Numbered from the stretch's first letter, positions 52,925-62,118 are shown. The stretch: DNA of 64,000 nt from Noviherbaspirillum sedimenti (GCF_003590835.1 NZ_QYUQ01000002.1:3906001-3970000); one strand, 5' to 3'. Notes: generated from the letters alone by a model not told the origin. Made by a program: numbers and translations.

Positions 52925-53893
52925 ATGCCAATCAATCGAAGAAACTTCATTCTTGTCACTTCCGTGTTGTTGTGTATTGGGGGTGGAGTTCAGGCACAGG
53001 AAGCGTTTCCTGCCAAACCCATCAAGATCATCGCGCCGTTCGCTCCCGGCAGTTCGGACGTGATTGCCCGCCGTCTCGGTGAACATGCCGGCAAGACGCT
53101 GGGCCAGCCCATCGTGGTGGAAAACCGCCCGGGAAGGCAGGGGACAGTAGCATCCCGCGCGGTCGCCAAGGCGAAAAATGATGGTTACACGCTCTTGTTG
53201 GGAACAAACTCGACGCACGCAGCCAGTGTGCACATGTTCAAGGAACTGGGATACGATCCGGTCAAGGACTTCACGCCCATCATCCGCTTCTCCATCAATC
53301 CTTTGGTGCTGGTGGTGAATGCGGAAATGCCGGTACGGACGCTAAAGGAGTTCATCAAATATGCCAAGGAGCGCCCCGGCAAGCTGAGCTATGGCATGGG
53401 AAATTCGGGCAGCCTGGTAGCAGCGCAGATGCTCAAGACACAGGCCGGCATCGATGCCGTGGGCGTCAACTACCCCGGGAACGCCCAGGCGGTAAGCGAC
53501 TTCGTGGGCGGACGGCTGGATTTCATGGTGACCGATCCGTTGATCGTGAAACCTTTCGTCCAGACTGGCAAGCTGCGCATCCTGGGGCTGACGTCAAAGC
53601 AGAGGTTGGCTACGCTTCCGGATGTCGTTCCCATGGCGGAACAGGGGTTGCCGAATTACGAGTACGTGTCATGGGTCGGCCTGTTCGGTCCTGCGGGAAT
53701 GCCTCCTGATGTCACCCGGCGCCTTCACGATGCGTTTGCCAAGGCATTGGCCGAGCCCGATACAGAGAAATTTCTCGCCGGTATGGGGATGATTACGGCC
53801 GGCGCCAGCCCTGCCGAATTCGGCGCCTATGTCCAGGACCAGATCAAGGTCTGGGGACGCCTGACCAAGGATGCGGGCCTGCTGCCTCAGTAA
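52925..53893 (+). CDS. Bug-family tricarboxylate transporter receptor
   Basis: 322 residues, periplasmic. AGAAGGTCATC before ATG 52925; signal peptide to VQAQEAFPAKP. Bug motifs: IKIIAPFAPGSSDVIARRL, IVVENRPGRQGTVASRAVAK, YTLLLGTNSTHA, YDPVKDFTPI and YPGNAQAVSDFVGGRLDFM. It is paralogous to the next gene (about two thirds of positions look alike), so the pair probably arose by tandem duplication. Confidence 0.9.
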   Translation: MPINRRNFILVTSVLLCIGGGVQAQEAFPAKPIKIIAPFAPGSSDVIARRLGEHAGKTLGQPIVVENRPGRQGTVASRAVAKAKNDGYTLLLGTNSTHAASVHMFKELGYDPVKDFTPIIRFSINPLVLVVNAEMPVRTLKEFIKYAKERPGKLSYGMGNSGSLVAAQMLKTQAGIDAVGVNYPGNAQAVSDFVGGRLDFMVTDPLIVKPFVQTGKLRILGLTSKQRLATLPDVVPMAEQGLPNYEYVSWVGLFGPAGMPPDVTRRLHDAFAKALAEPDTEKFLAGMGMITAGASPAEFGAYVQDQIKVWGRLTKDAGLLPQ

Positions 53894-53957
53894 GCCTCCG
53901 CGCCCTCCAGACACCGCCCGACGGACGACATGCATATATAACAACAGGAGATAAACC

Positions 53958-54926
53958 ATGAATATCAAACGCAGAAGCCTGCTACTGGCAGCGCTGGCCA
54001 TGCTGCCACTCACAGGAGCCCTGGCGCAGGCGGATTTCCCCAGCCGTCCGATCAGGCTGGTGATTTCCTTCCCGCCGGGGAGCACCTCGGACTTGCTCGC
54101 CCGTCATCTCGGGGAGCATGTCAGCAAGACTCTCGGCCAGCCTGTAGTAGTCGAGTCCAAGCCTGGCGCCCAAGGCGTGATTGCAGCTCGTGCGGTCGTC
54201 AATTCTCCCAAGGATGGTTACACGCTGTTTCTGGGCACGAATTCATCGCACGCGGCATATGTTCATTTGATCAAGCAGCCAAAATACGACCCGATCAAGG
54301 ATTTCACGCCGATCTCGCAGTTCACCGTCAATCCATTGTTGCTGGTTGTGAATGCGCAACTGCCTGTCCATTCGGCGCAGGAATTCGTTAAATATGCCAA
54401 GGAGCGCCCCGGCAAGTTGAGCTTCGGTACTGGCAACACGGGTGGTTTGGTTGCCGCGCAATTGCTCAAGGCGCAGGCCGGCATCGATGCGGTGGGGGTC
54501 AGCTACCCAGGCACCGCACAAGCGACCACCGACCTCGTCGCGGGCCGGTTGGACTTCATGATGATTGATCCCCTGGTCATCCGATCATTCGTTGAGGTTG
54601 GCAAAGTGCGTGTGCTTGGGCTGACATCGACACAAAGGCTGCCCTCCATGCCTGAAGTCACTCCCCTGGCGGAAGCCGGTCTGCCGGGCTACAGCTACGC
54701 ATCCTGGAGCGGTCTCTTTGGTCCTGCCGGGATGCCGCCGGAGGTTACCCGGCGACTGAGCCAGGCATTCACCAAAGCCGTGACGGATCCCGCTACCGAG
54801 AAATACTTCGCGGACTTGGGCTTTATCGCCACCAGTTCCAAGCCCGAGGCTTTCCATGCCTTCGTGCAAGACCAGATCACGGTGTGGGGCCGCCTGACCA
54901 AGGAAGCAGGCTTGGTTGCCCAGTAA
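53958..54926 (+). CDS. Bug-family tricarboxylate transporter receptor
   Basis: 322 residues; CAGGAGATAAACC before ATG 53958; signal peptide LAALAMLPLTGALAQADF. Same motifs as its neighbour (FPPGSTSDLLARHLGEHV, YTLFLGTNSSHA, YDPIKDFTPISQF, YPGTAQATTDLVAGRLDFM). It lies 64 bases downstream and shares the same transcript. Differences in the cleft loops (IRFSINPL versus SQFTVNPL) suggest related but separate ligands. Confidence 0.9.
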   Translation: MNIKRRSLLLAALAMLPLTGALAQADFPSRPIRLVISFPPGSTSDLLARHLGEHVSKTLGQPVVVESKPGAQGVIAARAVVNSPKDGYTLFLGTNSSHAAYVHLIKQPKYDPIKDFTPISQFTVNPLLLVVNAQLPVHSAQEFVKYAKERPGKLSFGTGNTGGLVAAQLLKAQAGIDAVGVSYPGTAQATTDLVAGRLDFMMIDPLVIRSFVEVGKVRVLGLTSTQRLPSMPEVTPLAEAGLPGYSYASWSGLFGPAGMPPEVTRRLSQAFTKAVTDPATEKYFADLGFIATSSKPEAFHAFVQDQITVWGRLTKEAGLVAQ

Positions 54927-54985
54927 ATCGACCTGCCGGATCACTAATTGGAATTTCCAAGTTAAACATGATAAGGAATGCAAAC

Positions 54986-56446
54986 ATGCCTAAAGACAAC
55001 GCCAATTTAAAACAAAGTTCCGTACACACGGGTTTGTTCATCAATAACCAGGACCGTGCCGGTGAGGGCGATGTCATTCGGGTTATCAGTCCGGTCACCG
55101 AAGAACTGGTTGCAGAATTTCGTGGTGCTTCCGTGGAACAGGTCGACGAGGCCGTATCCAGCGCGAAGGCTGCTTTCGAGAGCGGCGTCTGGAAGGATCC
55201 GGCGTTCCGCAAGACTGTTCTGCTCAAGTTTGCGGATCTGATCGAAGAGAACCGCGACAAGCTGATGGAAGCGCTGATTTCCGAGATCGGCTCGCCTGTC
55301 AACCTGAAGGCGAACCATACCGATACGCCAGCTGCATTCGTGCGCTGGTTCGCGGAGACCGCTACCCGGGATCGTACCCGCCACCTGGGATTCAACAACA
55401 CCAATACCGCTGTCAGCATGGTCGCTTACCGCCCCATTGGCGTGGTGGCCGCCATCTCGGCATTCAATTACCCGCTGCTGATCGGCGTGACCAAGATCGG
55501 GGCGGCCCTGGCAGCGGGCTGCACGACGGTGCTGCTATCGTCGCCTCTGGCGCCTCTGGCGATACTCCTGCTGGGCGATCTCGTTCGCCGTGCCGGAATC
55601 CCGCCTGGGGTGGTCAATATCATCGCCGGTGGCGTCGAGGTCGGCCGCGCGCTGACGGAGCATCCGGGTGTCAACAAAGTCAGCTTCACAGGCTCCGTCA
55701 ATGTGGGGCGGCAGGTCATGCAGCAGGCAGCGGCCGGCCTGCGCAGCGTGGTGCTCGAACTCGGCGGCAAGTCGGCAGCGATCATGCTGCCTGGAGTGGA
55801 TTACAACAAATACGCCTTCTGGCTGCATGCGCGCTATGCGCGCAATGCCGGGCAGGGCTGCGGCTCGCCGACACGCATCCTGGTCGAGGAATCCCGCTAC
55901 GAGGAATTCTGCGAGGCCAGCCGCAAGGCCTATGAGCAGATCAAGGTTGGCGATCCGCGCGATCCTGCGACGATTGTCGGGCCGGTGGTTACCTCTGCGA
56001 ACCGGGACCGCATCGAAGCCAGTGTAGCCCAGGCAGTCGAAGAGGGCGCAACCATCATCGCGGGCGGCGGTCGTCCGAACATCGACAAGGGCTGGTTCCT
56101 GAATCCGGTGCTTGTCGGCGGGCTGGACAACCAGGCCAAGCTTGCCCGCGAAGAGATTTTCGGACCTGTTTCAGTGGTGCTGACTTATCGTACAGTCGAA
56201 GAGGCGATCCAGATCGCCAATGATTCGGATCTGGGTCTGAAAGCCTATTTGTTCGGTCCGAAGGACCAGTGCCTGAAACTCGTGCCTGAGCTGCGGGTCG
56301 GCACGGTGCAGATCAACGGCGGCAGCCCGCTGCGGCCGGATGCTCCGATGATCGGTTACAAGCACAGTGGCGTTGGCGCCGAATGGGGCGAGGATGGCCT
56401 GAGGGAGTTCATGCTGCCCCAGCACATCGACTGCTCGTTGAGCTGA
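54986..56446 (+). CDS. Aldehyde dehydrogenase
   Basis: 486 residues from ATG 54986 (AAGGAATGCAAAC); a start at 54968 is possible. Catalytic Asn161 (SAFNYP), Glu259 (LELGGKSA) and Cys292 (GQGCGSP), with the Rossmann loop FTGSVNVG. The usual VLKPSE cofactor segment reads VLLSSPLAP, so the conserved Lys is a Ser, which should affect coenzyme binding. With alcohol dehydrogenases on both sides it would complete alcohol to aldehyde to acid oxidation. Confidence 0.9.
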   Translation: MPKDNANLKQSSVHTGLFINNQDRAGEGDVIRVISPVTEELVAEFRGASVEQVDEAVSSAKAAFESGVWKDPAFRKTVLLKFADLIEENRDKLMEALISEIGSPVNLKANHTDTPAAFVRWFAETATRDRTRHLGFNNTNTAVSMVAYRPIGVVAAISAFNYPLLIGVTKIGAALAAGCTTVLLSSPLAPLAILLLGDLVRRAGIPPGVVNIIAGGVEVGRALTEHPGVNKVSFTGSVNVGRQVMQQAAAGLRSVVLELGGKSAAIMLPGVDYNKYAFWLHARYARNAGQGCGSPTRILVEESRYEEFCEASRKAYEQIKVGDPRDPATIVGPVVTSANRDRIEASVAQAVEEGATIIAGGGRPNIDKGWFLNPVLVGGLDNQAKLAREEIFGPVSVVLTYRTVEEAIQIANDSDLGLKAYLFGPKDQCLKLVPELRVGTVQINGGSPLRPDAPMIGYKHSGVGAEWGEDGLREFMLPQHIDCSLS

Positions 56447-56469
56447 TATTTTTTGAGGAGTAAGTCAAG

Positions 56470-57603
56470 ATGCGAATGATTGCAGCTGTCATGTACGAGC
56501 AGGGCTTGCCGGCGCCCTTTGCCGAAAGTAAGCCGTTCAGGATCGAGGAGGTGGAGCTCGATGGGCCCGGCGAGGGTGAAGTCCTGGTCGAGGTCAGAGG
56601 TGCGGGCCTGTGCCACTCCGACTTGTCCGTGATCGAGGGAATGAGAAAGCGTCCTCTTCCAGTCGTTGGTGGGCACGAGGGCGCCGGCATCGTGCAGGAG
56701 GTCGGGCGCGGCGTCACCGGCTTCAAGCCCGGGGATCATGTGACACTGGCTGCCGTGGCCGGTTGCGGCCAGTGCCGGTTTTGCCTGGTCGGCCGGCCCG
56801 GGCTTTGCCAGGCCGTGAGCGGCGCAAAGGCAGAAGGCTTGCTCGGCAACGGCGCGCGGAGGCTTCGACTGGCCAACGGTGGCCGGCTCAATCACTACAG
56901 CGGCATCTCGGTTTTCGCCCAGTATGCTGTGGTGACGCCCCAGTCGCTGATCAAGATCGACCACTCTGTTCCTCTGGACGTCGCTGCGCTCTTCGGTTGC
57001 GCGGTCGTGACGGGTGCCGGCGCGGTGTTCAATAGCGCCAAGGTCAAGCCGGGTGCCTCGGTGGCGATTTTCGGACTTGGTGGCGTCGGCCTCACCGCGG
57101 TGATGGCGGCCCGCGAGGCGGGTGCTGCCCGGATCATCGGCCTGGATGTACTGCCTGGCAAGTTCGACCTGGCGCGTGCGGTTGGTGCCACCGATTGCTT
57201 TGATGTGCGCGATCCGGAGACTATCCAGAAAGTACTCGATCTGACCAACGGCGGTGTTGACCATGCCTTCGAGATCTCGGGTAATCTCGGCGCGCTTGAG
57301 ATGGCACAGAAGATCACGGTGCGGGGCGGCGAAGTGGTCGGCGTAGGCGTGGGCAAGTCAACTTCCACGTTCACGATTCCGCACCTGCCGTGGGTCTGCG
57401 AAGAACGCGTGCTGCGCGGCTCATATATGGGCGGCGGGGTGCCACAGAACGACGTTCCCGTGTACGTGGATATGTACCTGCGTGGGCGGCTCCCCGTCGA
57501 CAGGCTGCGCAGCGAACATATCGGCTTTGATCGCCTGAACGAAGGATTCGATCTGCTCCATGGCGGCGGGGTCGTGCGGCAGATACTACTGCCACACGGT
57601 TGA
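56470..57603 (+). CDS. Zinc-dependent alcohol dehydrogenase (aryl-alcohol/AdhC-like)
   Basis: 377 residues; GAGGAGTAAGTCAAG before the ATG. Catalytic zinc Cys48 (GLCHSD) and His69 (GGHEGAG), structural Cys99, Cys102, Cys105 and Cys113, Rossmann loop FGLGGVGLT and Asp in IIGLDVLPGK (NAD). It belongs to the long-chain/aryl-alcohol branch of class III-like enzymes. It starts 24 bases after the aldehyde dehydrogenase stop, hence co-transcribed. Confidence 0.9.
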   Translation: MRMIAAVMYEQGLPAPFAESKPFRIEEVELDGPGEGEVLVEVRGAGLCHSDLSVIEGMRKRPLPVVGGHEGAGIVQEVGRGVTGFKPGDHVTLAAVAGCGQCRFCLVGRPGLCQAVSGAKAEGLLGNGARRLRLANGGRLNHYSGISVFAQYAVVTPQSLIKIDHSVPLDVAALFGCAVVTGAGAVFNSAKVKPGASVAIFGLGGVGLTAVMAAREAGAARIIGLDVLPGKFDLARAVGATDCFDVRDPETIQKVLDLTNGGVDHAFEISGNLGALEMAQKITVRGGEVVGVGVGKSTSTFTIPHLPWVCEERVLRGSYMGGGVPQNDVPVYVDMYLRGRLPVDRLRSEHIGFDRLNEGFDLLHGGGVVRQILLPHG

Positions 57604-57623
57604 AGAGTCGCTCGGTGAACTCA

Positions 57624-57651
57624 GCAGCCGGGCGCGTGTGCGTCCGGCTGC
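57624..57651. terminator. GC hairpin between convergent genes (inverted copy of 52431)
   Basis: GCAGCCGG (57624-57631) pairs with CCGGCTGC (57644-57651). It separates the dehydrogenase (+) from the SDR (-) and could end both transcripts, though no T-run follows. It is an inverted near-copy of the hairpin at 52431-52458. Confidence 0.5.
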
Positions 57652-57658
57652 CATCCCC

Positions 57659-58510
57659 TTATGATGGCTGCATGGGCCTTGACGGCTTCGGGACGAGGGT
57701 CATCAGGGTCTGGCTCAGAGCGCCGTCGACGAGGATGTCCTGACCATTTACGTAGCCGGCCCGATCGCTTGCCAGGAATGCGATGACATTGGCCAAGTCC
57801 ACCGAATCGGCCACGCGACCTGCCGGGACCATCCGCCTGCGCCCCTCGCTGACCTCGGGATCGACATAGGCTGACTCTGTAGCGGACGTTCGTACCAGGC
57901 CAGGAGACACGGAGTTGCAACGAACGCGGTGCTCCGCCAGTTCCAGGGCGAGCATGCGCGTCAGCATCAATAATCCGGCCTTGCCAACGCTGTAGGCGCC
58001 ACCTTGAGGCAGCGGCGTGTGGCCGCAGATGGACGCGACGTTGACGATGCTGCCACCCCGGCCTGCGTCGATCATCTGCCTGCCGAACGTACGCGTGCAG
58101 ATCAGAGCACCCTTCACGTTGACCGCTTGCATCCGGTCCCATTGATCCAGGTCAGCATCCATCAACGGTCCGGCATAGCCCACCAAGGCTGCGTTATTCA
58201 CCAGAACCTGGCATGGGCCAAACTCCTGCAGAACCCGCTCAGCGGCAGCGGCAATCTGATCTGTACGCGAAACGTCCGCCGCAAGGCTGATTGCACGTCC
58301 TCCGGCACGCTTGATCTCGTCGGCCACCCTGGCCGCAGCGTCCCCGTCACGGTCCAGAACCGCTACGGATGCGCCGTTTGCCGCCAGCTCGCGTGCGGTT
58401 CCCTCCCCAATCCCTCTGCCCCCTCCGGTGACGACGCAAACACGACCCGCAAGGTCTAGCCACGCGGGCGTTTCAGCGCGCGTCGATTCAGTCAAGCGAA
58501 CATCTTCCAT
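57659..58510 (-). CDS. Short-chain dehydrogenase/reductase
   Basis: 283 residues from ATG 58510 (AAGGAGATTTGAG); a start at 58528 lacks that ribosome site. It has an ~20-residue N-terminal extension before LAGRVCVVTGGGRGIG, Asp in AVLDRDG (NAD), NNAALVG, and YSVGKAG for Tyr-x3-Lys. The segment before it, NVASICGHTPLPQGG, holds the catalytic Ser. Second gene of the minus operon behind the SMP-30-type gene. Confidence 0.87.
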   Translation of the reverse strand: MEDVRLTESTRAETPAWLDLAGRVCVVTGGGRGIGEGTARELAANGASVAVLDRDGDAAARVADEIKRAGGRAISLAADVSRTDQIAAAAERVLQEFGPCQVLVNNAALVGYAGPLMDADLDQWDRMQAVNVKGALICTRTFGRQMIDAGRGGSIVNVASICGHTPLPQGGAYSVGKAGLLMLTRMLALELAEHRVRCNSVSPGLVRTSATESAYVDPEVSEGRRRMVPAGRVADSVDLANVIAFLASDRAGYVNGQDILVDGALSQTLMTLVPKPSRPMQPS

Positions 58511-58573
58511 CTCAAATCTCCTTCTCAAACTTGTACGGCAGCCGTAACTGACTCACGGAAAGTCATCGTTCGC

Positions 58574-59560
58574 TCATCGGTGGGAGAGCAGGGTGACACC
58601 TTGAGTCAGTCCCCGAGCGCGGAAAATCATTGATCCGCGTCCTCCCAACTCATCCCTGGCGACGATGACAATGTCCCGCGAGCCCGGCACGAATGCCAGG
58701 CTAGTGCTCTTCAGAAAGTGATTCTCCTCGCGGCCGGGCAACAAAATCTGACCGATTGGTATGCCGTACGGGCTAAATACGAGGATGCGCCCCTGATGGA
58801 ACATCGCCACGTAAACGTTGCCGTCAGCGTCGGTGCGCATTGAGTCTGGCGCACGGCCCACGAAATGGTAGGGTATCGTCGTACCGAATCGCGCGACAGT
58901 AGCTTCATCTTCCAGGTCAACGCGGTGCAGACGCGAAGCACAAAACTCTGTGGCCCACAGTACCTTGCCATCCGAACTGAGCGCTACTCCATTTGCCGCA
59001 GACATGTTCGGCAACACAGGGGTAATGGTCTTGAAATCTGGCGAAACATGAAAGACCCCGCCCGCCGGGTTGGTCGACGTGCCTTTGAAGTCGGTGAAGT
59101 AGAACCCGCCCTTGCTGTCGAAGACGAGGTCGTCCGGGACGTAGCCGGCACTCGCCGGCAATATGGTCTGCGGATTGCCCCCGTCGGAGTCCAGTGCAAT
59201 GACACTGCCGGCCCGAGAATCGCCGATGCCGGCCACGAAGATGCGGCCATCCTTGTGAATGGCGATGCCTGCCGGATGCAGCGCGCTGTCCGTGTAGAGT
59301 GTAGTGAGCGTGTGGTCCGGAGACAGGCGAAGGATCCTTCCGCAGTAGACATCAACAAACAGAAGATTGCCTTGCCGGTCATATGCCGGACCTTCAAGGG
59401 CTACCAAACCATCCGATACCTTGAAGTAGGGTTCTGCCGTCACCGTAGGAAGGTCCCGTTCGGATGCGGGAATCGGGGTAAGCCCGCGCGTTGCGTTGGT
59501 ATAAAAAAGCGCACTTTCAGCGCTCGTTCCCAAAGGACTTATATCCATATTTTGTCTCAT
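58574..59560 (-). CDS. SMP-30/gluconolactonase/LRE family protein
   Basis: 328 residues, six-bladed beta-propeller family of calcium- or zinc-dependent lactonases. Segments VALEGPAYDRQGNLLFVDVY, HPAGIAIHKDGRIFVAG, DLVFDSKGGFYFTDFKG and ANGVALSSDGKVLWATEF carry the recurrent Glu, Asn and Asp positions. It would open a lactone produced by the dehydrogenases. It is the first minus-strand gene behind promoter module copy 5. Confidence 0.85.
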   Translation of the reverse strand: MRQNMDISPLGTSAESALFYTNATRGLTPIPASERDLPTVTAEPYFKVSDGLVALEGPAYDRQGNLLFVDVYCGRILRLSPDHTLTTLYTDSALHPAGIAIHKDGRIFVAGIGDSRAGSVIALDSDGGNPQTILPASAGYVPDDLVFDSKGGFYFTDFKGTSTNPAGGVFHVSPDFKTITPVLPNMSAANGVALSSDGKVLWATEFCASRLHRVDLEDEATVARFGTTIPYHFVGRAPDSMRTDADGNVYVAMFHQGRILVFSPYGIPIGQILLPGREENHFLKSTSLAFVPGSRDIVIVARDELGGRGSMIFRARGLTQGVTLLSHR

Positions 59561-59768
59561 CTAGTCGGTCAGTCTTGAATCAGTAATGCCAGGTAAAGGC
59601 ATCATTTCGCTTGGTTATACAGATATCTTATCGTGATAGGAATCGACTTCCCCAATCCGGTCTAGAATGGGCTGCCTACGCCCGCATGCGCTTACCTCGG
59701 GACGAAGCAAGCACCAGGAAGGCCGGCGAAAGGGCGCAGTAGCCTGTCTTGCAACCACTTTCTGGCTT

Positions 59769-59829
59769 AATGTTGGAAGCGCTTATGCGATATGTCTATT
59801 GTCTTTTTCGGGAATCCGCTTTCGCGTTT
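59769..59829 (-). promoter_or_regulatory. GAAAA-repeat promoter module, copy 5 (divergent)
   Basis: Reading the minus strand: TTCGGAAAA, 15 bases, CCGAAAA, 6 bases, TAGACA (59798-59793), 18 bases, AACATT (59774-59769). It faces the SMP-30/SDR operon about 210 bases away. The -10 is weaker than in other copies. It stands back to back with copy 4. Confidence 0.6.
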
Positions 59830-59858
59830 TCCGAAATCCGCCATATCGAATAGCCATG

Positions 59859-59925
59859 TTCGGAAAATAAGCAGGCCGTGTGCCGAAAAATGCAATGGAC
59901 TTTGTGCAGGCATGCTTCCTAGACT
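59859..59925 (+). promoter_or_regulatory. GAAAA-repeat promoter module, copy 4
   Basis: TTCGGAAAA, 15 bases, CCGAAAA, 6 bases, TGGACT (59896-59901), 18 bases, TAGACT (59920-59925). It precedes the Bug receptor at 60068. The four GAAAA half-sites of copies 4 and 5 lie between the two -35 elements, so one regulator could control both directions. Confidence 0.65.
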
Positions 59926-60067
59926 GAGACCCGCCAAATGAATCTGGCGCATCGCTGACGCAGTCTTGACGAATAACGCCAAATCACGTCCGGAGCCCGT
60001 GGCCTTCTCAGGCGGCGAATTGCCAAGATCATAAGCCGAATAGGCTAACTACATTCATGGAGACAAT

Positions 60068-61036
60068 ATGCAAAAATTCTTTCAGTGTCTGCTTGTCGCA
60101 GTCTTTCTCGTGACAGCAAAGCTCGGTATCGCAAAAAGCGAACCCTTTCCGACCAAGCCGATACAAGTCATCATCGCCAGCACGCCGGGCTCGGCCTCCG
60201 ACGTGATCACCCGATTCCTCGGCAAGGAAGTCTCGAAGCAACTGGGCCAGCCCATCGTTGTCGTGAGCAAGCCAAGTGCATCTGGCACCATCGCCGCCGA
60301 CTATTCGCGCCGGGCGCCTGCGGATGGCCACACGCTGTTCTTCGGTAGCAATACTTCGATGGCAGCGAATGTCCATCTCGTGAAAAACCTGTCGTATGAC
60401 CCTCTGCGCGACTTTGAGCCGATCGCGCAGGTTTCCATCAATCCGCTGGTCCTGGTCGTCCGTTCCGATCTGCCGATCAAGTCGGTTGCCGAACTGGTCG
60501 CCTACGCGAAGGCACGGCCAGGTCAGATGAACTATGGGGTCGGCAACTCCGGCGCCCTGGTTTCTTCGAAGCTGCTGCAATCGATCACCGGCATCAGCGC
60601 GCAGGAAATTACGTTCAAAGGGGCTTCGCAGGCGATGCTGGAGCTTGTCGCCGGTCGCCTGGACTTCATGATCACCGACCCGCTGGTGGTTGATCCCTTC
60701 ATCCGCCAGGGCGCGGTCCGGCCGCTGGCTGTCACGTCGTCAGTCCGGCTTCCCTCGATGAGCGAGGTGCCGACGATGGTCGAAGCTGGCGTTCCGGGTT
60801 ATGACTATGCATCCTGGCTTGGCTACTATGCGCCCCGTGGCACACCCAAAGAGGTGGTCGAGAAACTCAACGCCGCATTCGTGAAGGCAGTCCAGAGCGA
60901 TGAGGGGAAGGAGTTTTTCAACCGGATGGGGATGATCGCCAGGAGTTCGACTCCTCAAGCCCTGACGGAATTCAATAAAGGCCAGATTGCCTCGTGGGAG
61001 CGCTGGGTCAAGGTGTCCGGCCTGCAACCGCAATGA
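60068..61036 (+). CDS. Bug-family tricarboxylate transporter receptor
   Basis: 322 residues; a GGAGACAAT ribosome site precedes ATG 60068. Signal peptide LLVAVFLVTAKLGIAKSEPF. Bug motifs IQVIIASTPGSASDVITRFL, TLFFGSNTSMAA, YDPLRDFEPIAQV and GRLDFMITDPLV. It is the uptake receptor of the unit with the enoyl-CoA hydratase downstream. Confidence 0.9.
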   Translation: MQKFFQCLLVAVFLVTAKLGIAKSEPFPTKPIQVIIASTPGSASDVITRFLGKEVSKQLGQPIVVVSKPSASGTIAADYSRRAPADGHTLFFGSNTSMAANVHLVKNLSYDPLRDFEPIAQVSINPLVLVVRSDLPIKSVAELVAYAKARPGQMNYGVGNSGALVSSKLLQSITGISAQEITFKGASQAMLELVAGRLDFMITDPLVVDPFIRQGAVRPLAVTSSVRLPSMSEVPTMVEAGVPGYDYASWLGYYAPRGTPKEVVEKLNAAFVKAVQSDEGKEFFNRMGMIARSSTPQALTEFNKGQIASWERWVKVSGLQPQ

Positions 61037-61067
61037 TCAGCTGACTGCAAGGCCTGGATCGAACGCC

Positions 61068-61086
61068 GCGGCAATGCAATTGCCGC
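61068..61086 (+). promoter_or_regulatory. Intercistronic hairpin
   Basis: GCGGCAAT-GCA-ATTGCCGC, eight perfect pairs with a 3-base loop, between the Bug gene and the hydratase. There is no T-run. It may stabilise the receptor part of the mRNA. Confidence 0.4.
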
Positions 61087-61115
61087 AATCTACACAATCA
61101 GGAGAGATTTAATTA

Positions 61116-61916
61116 ATGGCTAATACCGTATTGCTCGATGTCGCAAACCGCGTCGCGACGCTCACACTGAACCGTCCCGCGCAGCTCAACGCGTTGTCGA
61201 CCGAGATGATGGAAGATATGCTCGTCGCCGTGCGCAAGCTGCGCGATTTGAACGATGTCGATGTGGTAGTGATCACCGGTGCAGGGGAGCATTTCATGGC
61301 TGGCGGCGACCTGAAGGACTTTGCAACGCAATTCCATCTGGGACCAGAGGAACGCAGGGAGGCCTTCGGCGCGGTGATCAAGAAGTACATCAATCCATCA
61401 GTCGAGATACTGCAATCGATGCCACAGCCGGTGATCGCGAAGGTACGCGGCGCCTGTGCCGGATTCGGATTATCGCTGGCGCTGGGATGCGATCTTGCGC
61501 TGTGCTCGGACAACGCAAAGTTCACGACGGCCTACTCGGCGATCGGCCTGCCTGCGGACGGTGGCATGTCGCGCTTCCTGCCGCGTGTCGTCGGCAGCCG
61601 CAAGGCAATGGAGCTGCTTTTGCTAGGCGAGCGATTCGACGCCGCCGAAGCGCTTCGCCTGGGCATCGTCAATCGTGTCGTCGCGGCTGCGGAGCTGGAT
61701 GCCGAAACGGCGGCGCTTGTCACACGCCTCCAGAACGGACCTCGGCATGTGTATGGAGAAATCAAGCGCCTGCTCGCCAGTTCGTTCGACGACAAGTTCG
61801 AGCTGCAACTGCAGAACGAGGCGGAAGCCTTCGCGCGCTGCAGCGCGACCGGTGATTTCGTCGAAGGCATCAGCGCGTTCCTCGAGAAGCGCAAGCCGGG
61901 CTTTCGCGGCGCCTAA
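61116..61916 (+). CDS. Enoyl-CoA hydratase/isomerase
   Basis: 266 residues, crotonase fold. Oxyanion segments GEHFMAGGDLKDFA (~58-70) and GACAGFGLSLALGCDLAL (~112-129). The catalytic pair region reads GLPADGGMSRFLPR: the first Glu of hydratases (aligned near 119) is Ser or Leu and the second is Asp149, so isomerase or another crotonase reaction is as likely as hydration. AGGAGAGATTTAATT precedes the start. Confidence 0.87.
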   Translation: MANTVLLDVANRVATLTLNRPAQLNALSTEMMEDMLVAVRKLRDLNDVDVVVITGAGEHFMAGGDLKDFATQFHLGPEERREAFGAVIKKYINPSVEILQSMPQPVIAKVRGACAGFGLSLALGCDLALCSDNAKFTTAYSAIGLPADGGMSRFLPRVVGSRKAMELLLLGERFDAAEALRLGIVNRVVAAAELDAETAALVTRLQNGPRHVYGEIKRLLASSFDDKFELQLQNEAEAFARCSATGDFVEGISAFLEKRKPGFRGA

Positions 61917-62118
61917 TTAACGCTAAGCCAGATCCCTCGCGGCTGACGCGCGTTAGCCGCGGGTCGCGGTAACACTCGTTACTTGAGCTAGTCCGGAGCC
62001 GCTCCGAGCAGCAACTTGCACTTCAACCGGCGTTCGACAATATCGTTTGCGGGTTCGGTATGAATCGAGGCCGGATGGGGCGTAGGCTTTTGGGCAGGCA
62101 CTAAAAGCTGAATCAATG

